Source: Lacinutrix sp. WUR7
GTDB taxonomy: Bacteria > Bacteroidota > Bacteroidia > Flavobacteriales > Flavobacteriaceae
Assembly: GCF_016864015.1 (NCBI RefSeq)
Contig: NZ_CP045067.1
Location: 3,420,001 to 3,484,000 of the forward strand
Length of the DNA stretch: 64,000 nt
Direction of reading: 5' to 3'
Shown: positions 51,444-60,703 of the stretch, one piece after another
Numbering within the stretch: position 1 is the stretch's first letter
Layout: each line of letters opens with the position of its first letter
Notes under the pieces: model-generated
What the model was told of the DNA's origin: nothing
Database searches by the model: none
The model's input: only the letters and a program-made list of their open reading frames with translations
Position numbers and translations under genes: made by a program

Positions 51444-52490
51444 TTAATTTAAACTGTAATCTGTAAGTGTTGCAGTACCTGCATCTGTAATATATTCAAT
51501 CATTCCAACATCTTTCGCATAATAATACTGAACAGTTACAACAGAACCAACAGCACTCACTACGTTTTCAATATGTATCACATCTGTGTAATCGACTCCT
51601 TCTACTGTTCTAGAAATATTTCGCTCCATCATTTCATAATCATAAGTTGCTACCACATCTACATCTGGTATTGCGCCAGAATAAGTAATTGTATATGAAA
51701 CTTCAGATTGCCAAGTTTCACCAACTACCGCATCATCTTTTATCATTTTCAATTCAATAGGTGTAGATGTAAATTCGATTCCTCCAACTTCTCCTGAAAC
51801 AATAGATCTTACATAATAACTTGTTCCGCTTTTTCTTAACCAAGAAGGGGTATCAAATAACTCATCAAAAGCATAATATTCATTTCCATCAATAGTCTCC
51901 GTATTTAAAATAGTATACGTTTCAATTTCACCATTTAGACCATTATATGTCCAAGAATTACCAATAGCTCTTGGCCAGTAATCAGCATCAGATCCTACTA
52001 CTGTATCACAATCCAACCCATCTATAATTGTTTGCAAACTTCCATCTGCATCTCCACATTGTGTAATTTCATTTTCTAAAGCTGTTTTATACGCTAAACA
52101 TAAATTTGTATCTGTAGTATCTGCATTATATGCTGTTTCTGCAATAGCCGTTGCGGATTGTGCAGTTAGGCAATCTTCTGAAATTGCTGGGCAATCTAAA
52201 GCATCCAACAAGGTTTGAATTCCTCCTGTATCATCTCCACAAGCATTTATCATATCTTGTAATGCAACTGCATACGCATTACAAATTAGGCTATAATTTG
52301 CATCACCTGCAGATGTAGTTCCATAAGTTGCAGAAGCGCTAGCAAGGTTTTGAGTAGCCTGTACACAGCTCACTTCACTTCCATCATCATCGGTTAGAAA
52401 TTCTCCTTCTAATGGTTCATCATCACAGGAAGTGATTGTAAATACGAATAATGATAAAATAAAAATACTAGCAATCTTTAAGCTTTTCAT
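51444..52490 (-). CDS. surface lipoprotein with an internal Cys-rich duplication
   Basis: A 348-residue lipoprotein: MKSLKIASIFILSLFVFTITSC with the lipid-anchored Cys22, then DDEPLEGE, an acidic stretch like the Bacteroidetes surface-export signal. An ATG 36 bases upstream is possible but adds a non-signal-like N-terminus. Residues about 40-160 hold two homologous ~60-residue helical units (CVQATQNLASASATYG...LICNAYAVALQDMINACGDD...LLDALDC and CLTAQSATAIAETAYN...LCLAYKTALENEITQCGDAD...IIDGLDC). The remainder (about 165-348) is a beta-rich domain beginning YWPRAIGNSWTY. Function unknown. Confidence 0.78.
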   Translation of the reverse strand: MKSLKIASIFILSLFVFTITSCDDEPLEGEFLTDDDGSEVSCVQATQNLASASATYGTTSAGDANYSLICNAYAVALQDMINACGDDTGGIQTLLDALDCPAISEDCLTAQSATAIAETAYNADTTDTNLCLAYKTALENEITQCGDADGSLQTIIDGLDCDTVVGSDADYWPRAIGNSWTYNGLNGEIETYTILNTETIDGNEYYAFDELFDTPSWLRKSGTSYYVRSIVSGEVGGIEFTSTPIELKMIKDDAVVGETWQSEVSYTITYSGAIPDVDVVATYDYEMMERNISRTVEGVDYTDVIHIENVVSAVGSVVTVQYYYAKDVGMIEYITDAGTATLTDYSLN

Positions 52491-52541
52491 AAATTTTTTA
52501 TTGAAATGGTTTCTTATTATAAACAAACATAGTAAAATATT

Positions 52542-53840
52542 TTAATTTACTTCTTCTTTAGGAACTCTTAGTAAGAGTATTATTCCGATTAAAAAGAAAA
52601 CAAATAAAAACAAAATAGCGTTTCGCATGCTTCCTGTAATCTGATCTATGGTTGCAAATATCACCATACCTATAACAATTCCTATTTTTTCAGCTACATC
52701 AAAAAAGCTAAAATAGGATGTGGTATCTTCCGTTTCTGGTAAAAACTTAGAATACGTAGAACGCGCTAAAGCTTGAATTCCTCCCATAACTAGACCTACG
52801 AAACCTGCTGCTAAATAAAACTGAAAAGGAGTTTCCATAAAATACGCATAGAAACATAAACCCATCCAAATTACATTTACGACTATCAGTGTTTTTATGT
52901 TTCCGAATTTAGAAGAAGCTTTAGACGTTAAAAAAGCGCCAAGTATTGCGACTAATTGAATCACTAAAATACTTACTATTAATCCAGTGGTTTTATCGCT
53001 ATCTGTTCCCCAGGCAATTTCTTCCTCCCCAAAATAAACAGCCACTAACATAATAGTTTGTACTGCCATACTAAAAACAAAAAAGGCTACTAAATATCGT
53101 TTTAATCTTAGGTTTTCTTTTAACTCACTCCAAACAATTCGCAATTCTTTTAAACCATTAAAGACAACGTCTTTAGTTACTTTATGACCAGAAGAAACTC
53201 CTTTTGGTAAAATATAAAAGGTATATTGACTAAATAAAACCCACCATAAGCCAACTGTGATAAAAGAGTAACGCATCATTTGCATTTTCTCTTCTCCGGT
53301 ATCTTGAGTCATAACCATTGCTAAATTGATTATTAATAATAAGACACTACCAATGTAACCAAAACTAAATCCTTTGGCACTAATGCTATCTTGCTGTTCT
53401 GGATACGCGATATCTGGTAAATAGGAATTGTAGAAAACCAAGCTTCCCCAATACCCTATTAATCCCATAAAATAAAACAACAAACTGAGATGTATATTTT
53501 CTAAACTAAACCAATATAAACCGATACAACCAAATCCTCCTAAATAACAAAAGAACTTCATAAAATTCTTCTTATTACCTACATAATCGGCAATACCAGA
53601 CAGAATTGGCGACGTGAAAGTTACTACCAAAAAAGTAAAAGCAGTCACGTACGTAATTAACGCCGTGCTCTTAAAATCCATACTAAAAGCATGTACCGTT
53701 TTTATTTCGCTAAGAAATAATGCAGAATAGAATATAGGAAATATAGAAGAAGCAATGGTAAGTGTGTACACAGAGTTTGCCCAATCGTAAAAAGCCCAGG
53801 CATTTAGAAGTTTTTTACTTCCTTTTTCAAGTTTGTTCAT
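52542..53840 (-). CDS. MFS transporter of the UMF1/Atg22 family
   Basis: A 432-residue inner-membrane protein with about 12 membrane helices. The start NAWAFYDWANSVYTLTIASSIFPIFY (about residues 13-38) is the signature of the UMF1/Atg22-like permeases, in which yeast Atg22 exports vacuolar amino acids. Further typical parts are YNSYLPDIAYPEQQDSISAKGFSFGYIGS (about 137-165) and GGIQALARSTYSKFLPETEDTTSYFSFFDVAEKIG (about 355-390). The transported substrate is unknown. It lies 51 bases upstream of the lipoprotein gene on the same strand. Confidence 0.92.
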   Translation of the reverse strand: MNKLEKGSKKLLNAWAFYDWANSVYTLTIASSIFPIFYSALFLSEIKTVHAFSMDFKSTALITYVTAFTFLVVTFTSPILSGIADYVGNKKNFMKFFCYLGGFGCIGLYWFSLENIHLSLLFYFMGLIGYWGSLVFYNSYLPDIAYPEQQDSISAKGFSFGYIGSVLLLIINLAMVMTQDTGEEKMQMMRYSFITVGLWWVLFSQYTFYILPKGVSSGHKVTKDVVFNGLKELRIVWSELKENLRLKRYLVAFFVFSMAVQTIMLVAVYFGEEEIAWGTDSDKTTGLIVSILVIQLVAILGAFLTSKASSKFGNIKTLIVVNVIWMGLCFYAYFMETPFQFYLAAGFVGLVMGGIQALARSTYSKFLPETEDTTSYFSFFDVAEKIGIVIGMVIFATIDQITGSMRNAILFLFVFFLIGIILLLRVPKEEVN

Positions 53841-53934
53841 AGATTATTTTTGGTCAAAATAACCTCAAATTAATGAGATTCCAATTTTCAATGGAATTAT
53901 TTAAAGTTTAAAATTTTATTAATAGTCTTTAAAT

Positions 53935-53965
53935 AAAAAAGCTGCCCTTTTTTTTGGAGCAGCTT
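53935..53965 (-). terminator. terminator of the M48 protease gene
   Basis: The minus strand forms aagctgctcc ... gggcagctt with an A-rich loop and then TTTTTTATT. It sits 24 bases beyond the stop of the gene ending at 53989. The stem has one bulge. Confidence 0.7.
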
Positions 53966-53988
53966 CTAAAGTAAACAAATATTTTTAA

Positions 53989-54825
53989 TTAGTAATTAAA
54001 ATTACTAATTGGTCTAAAAGAAGACACGCCAAACTTTTTAGCTTCTGCTATAGCTTGAGGTGCTAATGCTTTTAAATTTTCAATTCTACTATCGTTAGAT
54101 GGATGCGTGCTTAACATTTCTGGTGGCGCTTCTCCTCCACTGTTTTCTTTCATTCTTACCCATAAATTAGATGCTTCTGTAGGGTTATAACCTGCAATTC
54201 CCATAAGGTATAAACCAATTTTATCTGCCTCTGTTTCATGACTTCTACTAAAAGGTAACATAACCCCAACTTCCGAACCAATACCGTAATACTGGTTAAA
54301 GGTATTTCTATCTTGATCGTTTTGTATCGCTATATTTCCTGCTATTGCCACACCTTGTTGTATGTATGCCGCACTCATACGTTGTTGTCCGTGATTTGCT
54401 AGTGCATGAGCTACCTCATGACCCATTATTGCCGCAACTCCAGTTTCGCTTTGCGCAATAGGTAAGATTCCTGTATAGAAAACAATCTTTCCTCCTGGCA
54501 TACACCAAGCATTTACTGTTGGATCGTCTATTAAATTATATTCCCATTTGTAATCTGCCAAATAACCTTGATGTCCATTTGCATTTAACCAACGCTCTGC
54601 TGCAACAGCAATACGTTGACCTACTCTAGTAATCATATCTGCTCTGGCAGTACCTGTTTCTACATTACTTTCTGATAACACCTGATTATATTGCGCAAAT
54701 GCTGTTGGAAATAATTGAGAATTTGGTACTAATGCCATTGTAGATTTCCCGGTAAAAGGATTCGTTGCACAAGAAAGAAAAAGTGCAATGGTACTACAGG
54801 CAATTATTATGTTTTTAAATTTCAT
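53989..54825 (-). CDS. M48-family metallopeptidase lipoprotein
   Basis: A 278-residue lipoprotein: signal NIIIACSTIALFLSC with the lipobox cysteine near 19, followed by ATNPFTGKSTMALVP, typical of periplasmic M48 proteases such as LoiP/YcaL. The zinc site is HEVAH in IMGHEVAHALANHGQ (about residues 130-144), and the third ligand lies in SRHETEADKIGLYLM. It ends with the ALSTHP-like MLSTHPSNDSRIENL. It probably acts in envelope protein quality control, from the periplasmic face of the outer membrane. Monocistronic. Confidence 0.93.
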   Translation of the reverse strand: MKFKNIIIACSTIALFLSCATNPFTGKSTMALVPNSQLFPTAFAQYNQVLSESNVETGTARADMITRVGQRIAVAAERWLNANGHQGYLADYKWEYNLIDDPTVNAWCMPGGKIVFYTGILPIAQSETGVAAIMGHEVAHALANHGQQRMSAAYIQQGVAIAGNIAIQNDQDRNTFNQYYGIGSEVGVMLPFSRSHETEADKIGLYLMGIAGYNPTEASNLWVRMKENSGGEAPPEMLSTHPSNDSRIENLKALAPQAIAEAKKFGVSSFRPISNFNY

Positions 54826-54926
54826 TTAGGTACATGTTTTAATTAATCTTGATAAAGTTAATGAAAGTTAACCAATAACTAATTTTATACATAGTAATAT
54901 ACGGCAAAATATTCTATAAAGTGTCA

Positions 54927-57329
54927 CTATTTACCGATAATGTGTATTTCTGTGAATTCTTTATCTACCGAAATAGATTGCGTTTCTAGATTCACACATT
55001 CTAAATCTATTTCTACATTGTCTATTTGTACCGATGTAATTTGAAAAGGTAAATTATGTAATACTAGATTAAACGTACTATAATCTGCATTAAAATCTCC
55101 TCGTTTATGTTGTTGAAGAATTAATTCTTCCTTTTTACCAGTTACTTTAAAAGTACGTAAACTAAATCTTCCTTTCTTATAGTCATAACCATCATGTGCG
55201 TCATCATATAATTTTGAAGATTCCTTACCTTCTTTATAGTAAATATCTAATGTGATTTCATCAAACTTCTTTTCATCTACATATTGTTGTATTGGGTATT
55301 TCGGAATTACAGCGCCTTCTTTTATAAACATTGGCATACTATCTAATTCTGCATCTACCCAAACTTCTCTTCCTCCTTCAATTACTTCGTCTGTCCAGAA
55401 ATTGTACCATTTCCCTTTAGGGACATACATTCTTCTCCCTTTACCATTTGCTTCCAAAATTGGGCAAACTAAAATTTGTTCTCCATACACAAACTCATCA
55501 CTTCTATAATGTGTAGCGGTATCTTCCTGATCATATAAAACTAAAGATTTTAAGATAGGTGTTCCATCGTTTATATATTTCCAAAAAGCGGTATATAAAT
55601 AAGGTAATAATTGGTATCTAATTTCAATAAACTTTCTTACAATATCGGTTATTTCTTCTCCAAAAACCCAAGGTTCTTGATCTCCATGATCTCCCGAAGA
55701 ATGCACTCTACAAAAGGCATGAAAAACACCTAATTGAATCCATCTTGCAAATAATTCTCCTTGTGGTTGTTCTGCAAAACCTCCAATATCACTTCCTGCG
55801 AAAGAAAATCCAGACATTGCCATTCGCTGCGCTTGGTTATTAGCAATTGCTAAATGTTCCCAAGTTGCCACATTATCTCCCATCCATGTAGAAGTATATC
55901 TTTGTGCGCCAGAATATGCAGATCTTGTAATTACAAAAGGTCTTTTTGGATACGCGTATTTCTTTAAACCATGATAGGTTGCTCGCGCCATTTGTGTACC
56001 ATAAATATTATGTGCTTTTCTATGCGAACAAGGATTTCCATCATAATCATGACGAACATCATTTGGAAAAGTTTTATTAGGAACGTCCATTACAGCTGGT
56101 TCGTTCATATCATTCCACACGCCTTTAACTCCAATATCTTCTATTAATTCTTGAAATAAACCAGACCACCATTCTCGCACTTCTGGTTTTGTGTAATCTG
56201 GAAAATAACATTCTCCAGGCCAAACTTTACCTTTCATATAAGGTCCATCGGCACGTTTACAGAAATAATCTTTATCTAATCCTTCTTTAAAAACAGCGTA
56301 ATCTAAATCTATTTTAATTCCTGGATCTATAATTACCACGGTTTTAAAACCGTCTTCTTCTAATTCTTTCACCATTCTTTTTGGATCTGGAAAGAGTTTT
56401 TTATCCCAAGTAAAACAACGAAAACCATCCATATAATCGATATCCAAATAGATAGCATCACAAGGAATTTTTAAATCTCTAAAAGTCTTGGTTACTTCTT
56501 TTACATTCGCTTCTGGATAATACGACCATTTACATTGGTGAAAACCTAATGCCCATAAAGGAGGTAACGTATGTGGTTTACCTGTTAAATCGGTATAATT
56601 TTTAACAACATCTTCCATTTGCGGACCATAAATGAAATAATAATTCATTTCTCCACCTTGTGCCCAAAAACTGGTTACATTTCTTCTTTCATGTGCGAAA
56701 TCGAAATGCGTTTTAAAGGTATTATCAAAGAAAATACCATAGGATTTATTGTCTTGTATTGCAGTATAAAAAGGAATTGCTTTGTAAATCGGATCGGTGT
56801 TTTTACCAAAAGCATAAGAATCTGTTGCCCAATTTTCGAAACGTTTTCCTTTTAGATTTACATCTACAGGTTTATCTCCTAAACCATAAAAACTTTCTGC
56901 TTTCTGACAAGTTTTACTCATTTTTACAATATCGCCACCATATTCATAACTCTCTTCCCAATGGAAACCAATTTCATCTTGATTAATTAGTTTGTTATCT
57001 ACAGCATCAAATAAAGCAACCTGAAGCCCTAATTTCTCCACCTTACAGATTAACTTAGAAGTAGTAATGATATAATGCGTATCGTTTTCTGAAACATCTA
57101 AAAAACTATATCCTCTACTAGCATGAATAGTAACTCCATAAGAAAAATCATTTTCAAATTTTCCTGTTGTACTATATCTAAAACGGATAACACTATCTCT
57201 AACAACGGTTATTTGAAGTACAACTCCGTTTTTTGTCGAAAAATGTAACGTGTCCACATCTTTCTTATATTTTATTATTTCTGAAGGAAATAGATTTCCT
57301 TTTTGTTCTAATTCTGTATTTACAATCAT
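54927..57329 (-). CDS. glycoside hydrolase family 31 alpha-glucosidase
   Basis: An 800-residue enzyme of the alpha-glucosidase/alpha-xylosidase family. The catalytic barrel has WALGFHQCKWSYYPEANVKEV (start of the barrel), the nucleophile Asp407 in GVWNDMNEP, TRSAYSGAQRYTSTWMGDN, and the acid/base region MSGFSFAGSDIGGFAEQP. Beta domains flank it on both sides. I chose the start MIVNTELEQKG at 57329, since an upstream ATG at 57365 would add 12 residues lying over the glgB terminator. No signal peptide is present, so it is cytoplasmic. It is the last gene of the glycogen cluster and probably releases glucose from glycogen-derived or imported alpha-glucans. Confidence 0.93.
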   Translation of the reverse strand: MIVNTELEQKGNLFPSEIIKYKKDVDTLHFSTKNGVVLQITVVRDSVIRFRYSTTGKFENDFSYGVTIHASRGYSFLDVSENDTHYIITTSKLICKVEKLGLQVALFDAVDNKLINQDEIGFHWEESYEYGGDIVKMSKTCQKAESFYGLGDKPVDVNLKGKRFENWATDSYAFGKNTDPIYKAIPFYTAIQDNKSYGIFFDNTFKTHFDFAHERRNVTSFWAQGGEMNYYFIYGPQMEDVVKNYTDLTGKPHTLPPLWALGFHQCKWSYYPEANVKEVTKTFRDLKIPCDAIYLDIDYMDGFRCFTWDKKLFPDPKRMVKELEEDGFKTVVIIDPGIKIDLDYAVFKEGLDKDYFCKRADGPYMKGKVWPGECYFPDYTKPEVREWWSGLFQELIEDIGVKGVWNDMNEPAVMDVPNKTFPNDVRHDYDGNPCSHRKAHNIYGTQMARATYHGLKKYAYPKRPFVITRSAYSGAQRYTSTWMGDNVATWEHLAIANNQAQRMAMSGFSFAGSDIGGFAEQPQGELFARWIQLGVFHAFCRVHSSGDHGDQEPWVFGEEITDIVRKFIEIRYQLLPYLYTAFWKYINDGTPILKSLVLYDQEDTATHYRSDEFVYGEQILVCPILEANGKGRRMYVPKGKWYNFWTDEVIEGGREVWVDAELDSMPMFIKEGAVIPKYPIQQYVDEKKFDEITLDIYYKEGKESSKLYDDAHDGYDYKKGRFSLRTFKVTGKKEELILQQHKRGDFNADYSTFNLVLHNLPFQITSVQIDNVEIDLECVNLETQSISVDKEFTEIHIIGK

Positions 57330-57363
57330 TCTGCAATCTTTTAAATAGTATGTAAAAAAAAGC

Positions 57364-57428
57364 AAAAAAACGATGTAAAAAAAACTATCTTAATAGTTCT
57401 TATTACTAATTATTAACTACATCGTTTT
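57364..57428 (-). terminator. long-armed terminator between glgB and the GH31 gene
   Basis: An 11-bp perfect stem, aaaacgatgta (57367-57377) and tacatcgtttt (57418-57428), encloses 40 bases with an inner 6-bp hairpin (aactat / atagtt). On the minus strand it ends in seven T. It would end the glgA-glgC-glgB transcript or attenuate expression of the downstream glucosidase. Confidence 0.75.
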
Positions 57429-57484
57429 AGTGTGCTAATTTTACTGAATTTATAAAAAAAAAGCATTAAAATAAGATATTTATT

Positions 57485-59392
57485 TTATTGATATTTAAAT
57501 GCTAACATGGTTAAAGGGGGAATATTAAGGACTACAGAATTTTTTCTAAACTGCCAGCTTTTAGCCTCAGAAATTAGTGTCTTATTTTTAAAATCACCAG
57601 TACCAAAATAGTCCTTTTCATTACTGTTAAAAACCTCTTTTAATTTTCCTTTTTTAGGAAGACCTATACGATAACCTTCTCTAGGAACCGGCGTCATATT
57701 ACAGGCAATAATTAAGTTGTCTTTTGGCTTGTTTCCTTTTCTTATAAATACTAAAACGGAGTTTTCAGCATCGTTATAATCGATCCATTCAAAACCTTCT
57801 TGTACAAATTGCTTTTCGTGTAACGCGGGTTCGGTTTTGTATAAAGTATTTAAATCTTTTATAAGTTTTTGAACTCCTTTATGTGGTTTGTATTGTAGTA
57901 AATGCCAATCTAAACTTTTCTGAAAATTCCACTCTTCACTTTGTCCGAATTCTGCTCCTTGAAATAATAATTTTGTTCCAGGATGTGTAAACATATAACT
58001 GTATAGCAAACGCAAATTGGCAAATTTCTGCCATTCGTCTCCAGGCATTCTATTTAAAATCGATTTTTTACCATACACCACTTCGTCATGACTTAGCGGC
58101 AACATAAAGTTTTCTGTAAACGCATAGGTCATACTAAAGGTTAAATCATTTTGGTGGTGTTTTCTATACACGGGTTCTTTTGAAAAATACTGAAGCGTAT
58201 CGTGCATCCAACCCATCATCCATTTCATACCAAATCCTAAACCACCTAAAAATACGGGTTTAGAAACTCCTGGAAAAGAAGTAGATTCTTCAGCTATGGC
58301 TTGTACATCTGGAAATGTGCCGTAAATAGCTTGGTTTAATTCTTCCATAAAAGCGATCGCTTCCAGGTTTTCTCTTCCTCCATGAATGTTTGGTTCCCAT
58401 TGACCTTCCTCTCTAGAATAATCTAAAAATAGCATAGATGCTACTGCATCCACTCGCAATCCGTCAGCATGATATTGATCTAGCCAAAACAATGCATTAC
58501 TGATTAAAAAAGACTTTACTTCGTTTCGTCCATAATTAAAAATTAAACTTTTCCAATCTTGATGATAGCCTCGGCGTTTATCTGGATGTTCGTATAAACA
58601 AGAACCATCGAAAAAACCAAGTCCGTGTGCATCTTCTGGAAAATGTGACGGCACCCAATCTAATAAAATTCCGATATCATTTTGGTGTAGTTTGTCTACT
58701 AAAAGTTTAAATTCTTCCGGATACCCAAATCGCGAAGTTGGTGCAAAATATCCTGTTACTTGATATCCCCAACTTGGATCGTAAGGAAACTCCATAATAG
58801 GCATTAACTCTACGTGTGTAAAGTTCATTTCTTTCACATAATCTACTAATTGATCTGCTAGTTCCACATAGGATAGAAAACGATTTTCTTCTATTTGTTG
58901 TTTCCAAGAACCTAAGTGTACTTCATATACTGAAAAAGGAGCGTCTAATGCATTTTTCTTTTTTCGAGATTTCATCCATTTGGAATCTTTCCAACCATAC
59001 TCATCTTCCCAAACAATAGAAGCTGTTTTAGGATTATGTTCAAAACGTCGCGCATACGGATCTGCTTTTTCTGTTTTTATACCATTATTATGACTTTCAA
59101 TTTTATATTTATAGGTTGTTCCTTTTCCGACACTTGGTATAAATCCTTCCCAAATACCACTTTCGTCCCAACGTACATTTAATAAATGTTCTCCTTCTTT
59201 CCAAAAATTAAAATCGCCAATTACAGAAACCTGTTTCGCGCTTGGCGCCCAAACAGAAAAATATGTTCCTTCTACACCATCTACGGTAGTGATATGCGAT
59301 CCAAATTTTTCATAAAGCTTGTAATGTTTACCAGATTTAAATAAACTAATATCGAAATCTGTGAATAAGCTATGCGCTATTACTTTAGACAT
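57485..59392 (-). CDS. glgB: 1,4-alpha-glucan branching enzyme
   Basis: A 635-residue GH13 enzyme that forms alpha-1,6 branches in glycogen. The N-terminal CBM48 (about residues 30-125) contains FSVWAPSAKQVSVIGDFNFW. The barrel shows YVELADQLVDYVKEMNFTHVELMPIMEFPYDPSWGYQVTGYFAPTSRFG, region II DGLRVDAVASMLFLDYS (nucleophile Asp), the acid/base glutamate in AIAEEST, and LSHDEVVYGK. The C-terminal beta domain ends the protein. It lies 39 bases after glgC and belongs to the glgA-glgC-glgB run. Confidence 0.96.
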   Translation of the reverse strand: MSKVIAHSLFTDFDISLFKSGKHYKLYEKFGSHITTVDGVEGTYFSVWAPSAKQVSVIGDFNFWKEGEHLLNVRWDESGIWEGFIPSVGKGTTYKYKIESHNNGIKTEKADPYARRFEHNPKTASIVWEDEYGWKDSKWMKSRKKKNALDAPFSVYEVHLGSWKQQIEENRFLSYVELADQLVDYVKEMNFTHVELMPIMEFPYDPSWGYQVTGYFAPTSRFGYPEEFKLLVDKLHQNDIGILLDWVPSHFPEDAHGLGFFDGSCLYEHPDKRRGYHQDWKSLIFNYGRNEVKSFLISNALFWLDQYHADGLRVDAVASMLFLDYSREEGQWEPNIHGGRENLEAIAFMEELNQAIYGTFPDVQAIAEESTSFPGVSKPVFLGGLGFGMKWMMGWMHDTLQYFSKEPVYRKHHQNDLTFSMTYAFTENFMLPLSHDEVVYGKKSILNRMPGDEWQKFANLRLLYSYMFTHPGTKLLFQGAEFGQSEEWNFQKSLDWHLLQYKPHKGVQKLIKDLNTLYKTEPALHEKQFVQEGFEWIDYNDAENSVLVFIRKGNKPKDNLIIACNMTPVPREGYRIGLPKKGKLKEVFNSNEKDYFGTGDFKNKTLISEAKSWQFRKNSVVLNIPPLTMLAFKYQ

Positions 59393-59431
59393 ATATTGTA
59401 TTTTGGGTATGCGTTTAAATTATAGATTCTA

Positions 59432-60697
59432 CTACTTAATGATTGTTCCTTTTGGAATTGTTGCGCCTTTTTTAATAACTACAATCCCATCTTTAATAAG
59501 GTACGTATCTGTTTCCACATCTTTTAAATGCATGCCTCCTTCAATTTTAACATCGTCACCAATTCTACAGTTCTTATCTATTATACAATTGTTTATGTAG
59601 CATCTATCTCCAATTCCTAAAAGGTTTTCAATTTTATTGGTTTCAATTGTTTTTAAAGATTCATAAGAATCATTACCCATCATATAGGTATTAAAGATAA
59701 CCGATTCTTTACCTATTCTAGAACGAATACCAATGACGCTTCTTTCAATTTTAGCGGCATGAATAATACAACCATCAGAAATTACCGTTTTATTTAAAAG
59801 CGTTCCTGAAATTTTAGAAGTAGGAAGTATTCTTGCTCTTGTATATACCCTATCGTCGGAGTATAAATTAAACTTAGGAATATCATCAGTTAAGCCTAGA
59901 TTGGCATCAAAGAAAGATTCTATGGTTCCAATATCTGTCCAATATCCTTCATATTGATAACTCACTGTTTTATGCTCATGAATAGATTGTGGAATAATTT
60001 CTTTACCAAAATCATTGGTATCTGGATTTTCCATTAGTTTCACCAAAAGGTCTCTATTAAAGATATAAATTCCCATAGAGGCTAAATAATTTCTGCCCTC
60101 CGCTTTCATTTCATCACTTACATCTGAAGTCCAATCTGGTAATAAATCTGCATCTGGTTTTTCAATAAACGACGTAATTGTATTTTCGTCATCTGTTTTT
60201 AAAATACCAAAACCAGTAGCTTCTTTTGCTGTAACAGGATAGGTTGCAATGGTAATTTCGGCATTACTTGCTTCATGCTTATCTATCATATCCTGCAAAT
60301 CCATATTATACAATTGGTCGCCAGAAAGGATTAAAGCATATTTAAAATCATTACTTAAAAAATGATGCATGCTCTGTCTTACAGCATCTGCTGTACCTTG
60401 AAACCATTTATCGCTTTGCATAGTTTGCTCTGCAGCCAAAACATCTACAAAAGCTGAACTAAAAAAACTAAAATGATATGTATTTTTAATATGTTTATTT
60501 AAGGAAGCTGAATTAAACTGCGTTAAAACATATATTCTTTTAATATCAGAATTAATACAATTTGAAATAGGAATATCTACCAACCTATATTTTCCAGCTA
60601 TTGGAACAGCAGGTTTTGATCTAGCTTGTGTTAATGGGTACAGTCTAGATCCTTGTCCTCCTCCTAAAATAATAGATAGCACTTTATCATTAATCAT
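59432..60697 (-). CDS. glgC: glucose-1-phosphate adenylyltransferase (ADP-glucose pyrophosphorylase)
   Basis: A 421-residue enzyme that makes ADP-glucose, the glycogen precursor. The nucleotidyltransferase domain starts LSIILGGGQGSRLYPLTQARSKPAVPIAGKYRLVDIPISNCINSDI (about residues 6-51). WFQGTADAVRQ and SGDQLYNMD (about 123-131) follow. The glucose-1-phosphate site SFIEKPD and YLASMGIYIF are present. The C-terminal left-handed beta-helix (about 290-421) carries the hexapeptide repeats. It starts 6 bases after the glgA stop, so both are translated from one message. This is usually the regulated step of the pathway. Confidence 0.96.
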   Translation of the reverse strand: MINDKVLSIILGGGQGSRLYPLTQARSKPAVPIAGKYRLVDIPISNCINSDIKRIYVLTQFNSASLNKHIKNTYHFSFFSSAFVDVLAAEQTMQSDKWFQGTADAVRQSMHHFLSNDFKYALILSGDQLYNMDLQDMIDKHEASNAEITIATYPVTAKEATGFGILKTDDENTITSFIEKPDADLLPDWTSDVSDEMKAEGRNYLASMGIYIFNRDLLVKLMENPDTNDFGKEIIPQSIHEHKTVSYQYEGYWTDIGTIESFFDANLGLTDDIPKFNLYSDDRVYTRARILPTSKISGTLLNKTVISDGCIIHAAKIERSVIGIRSRIGKESVIFNTYMMGNDSYESLKTIETNKIENLLGIGDRCYINNCIIDKNCRIGDDVKIEGGMHLKDVETDTYLIKDGIVVIKKGATIPKGTIIK

Positions 60698-60703
60698 AAT
60701 TGT

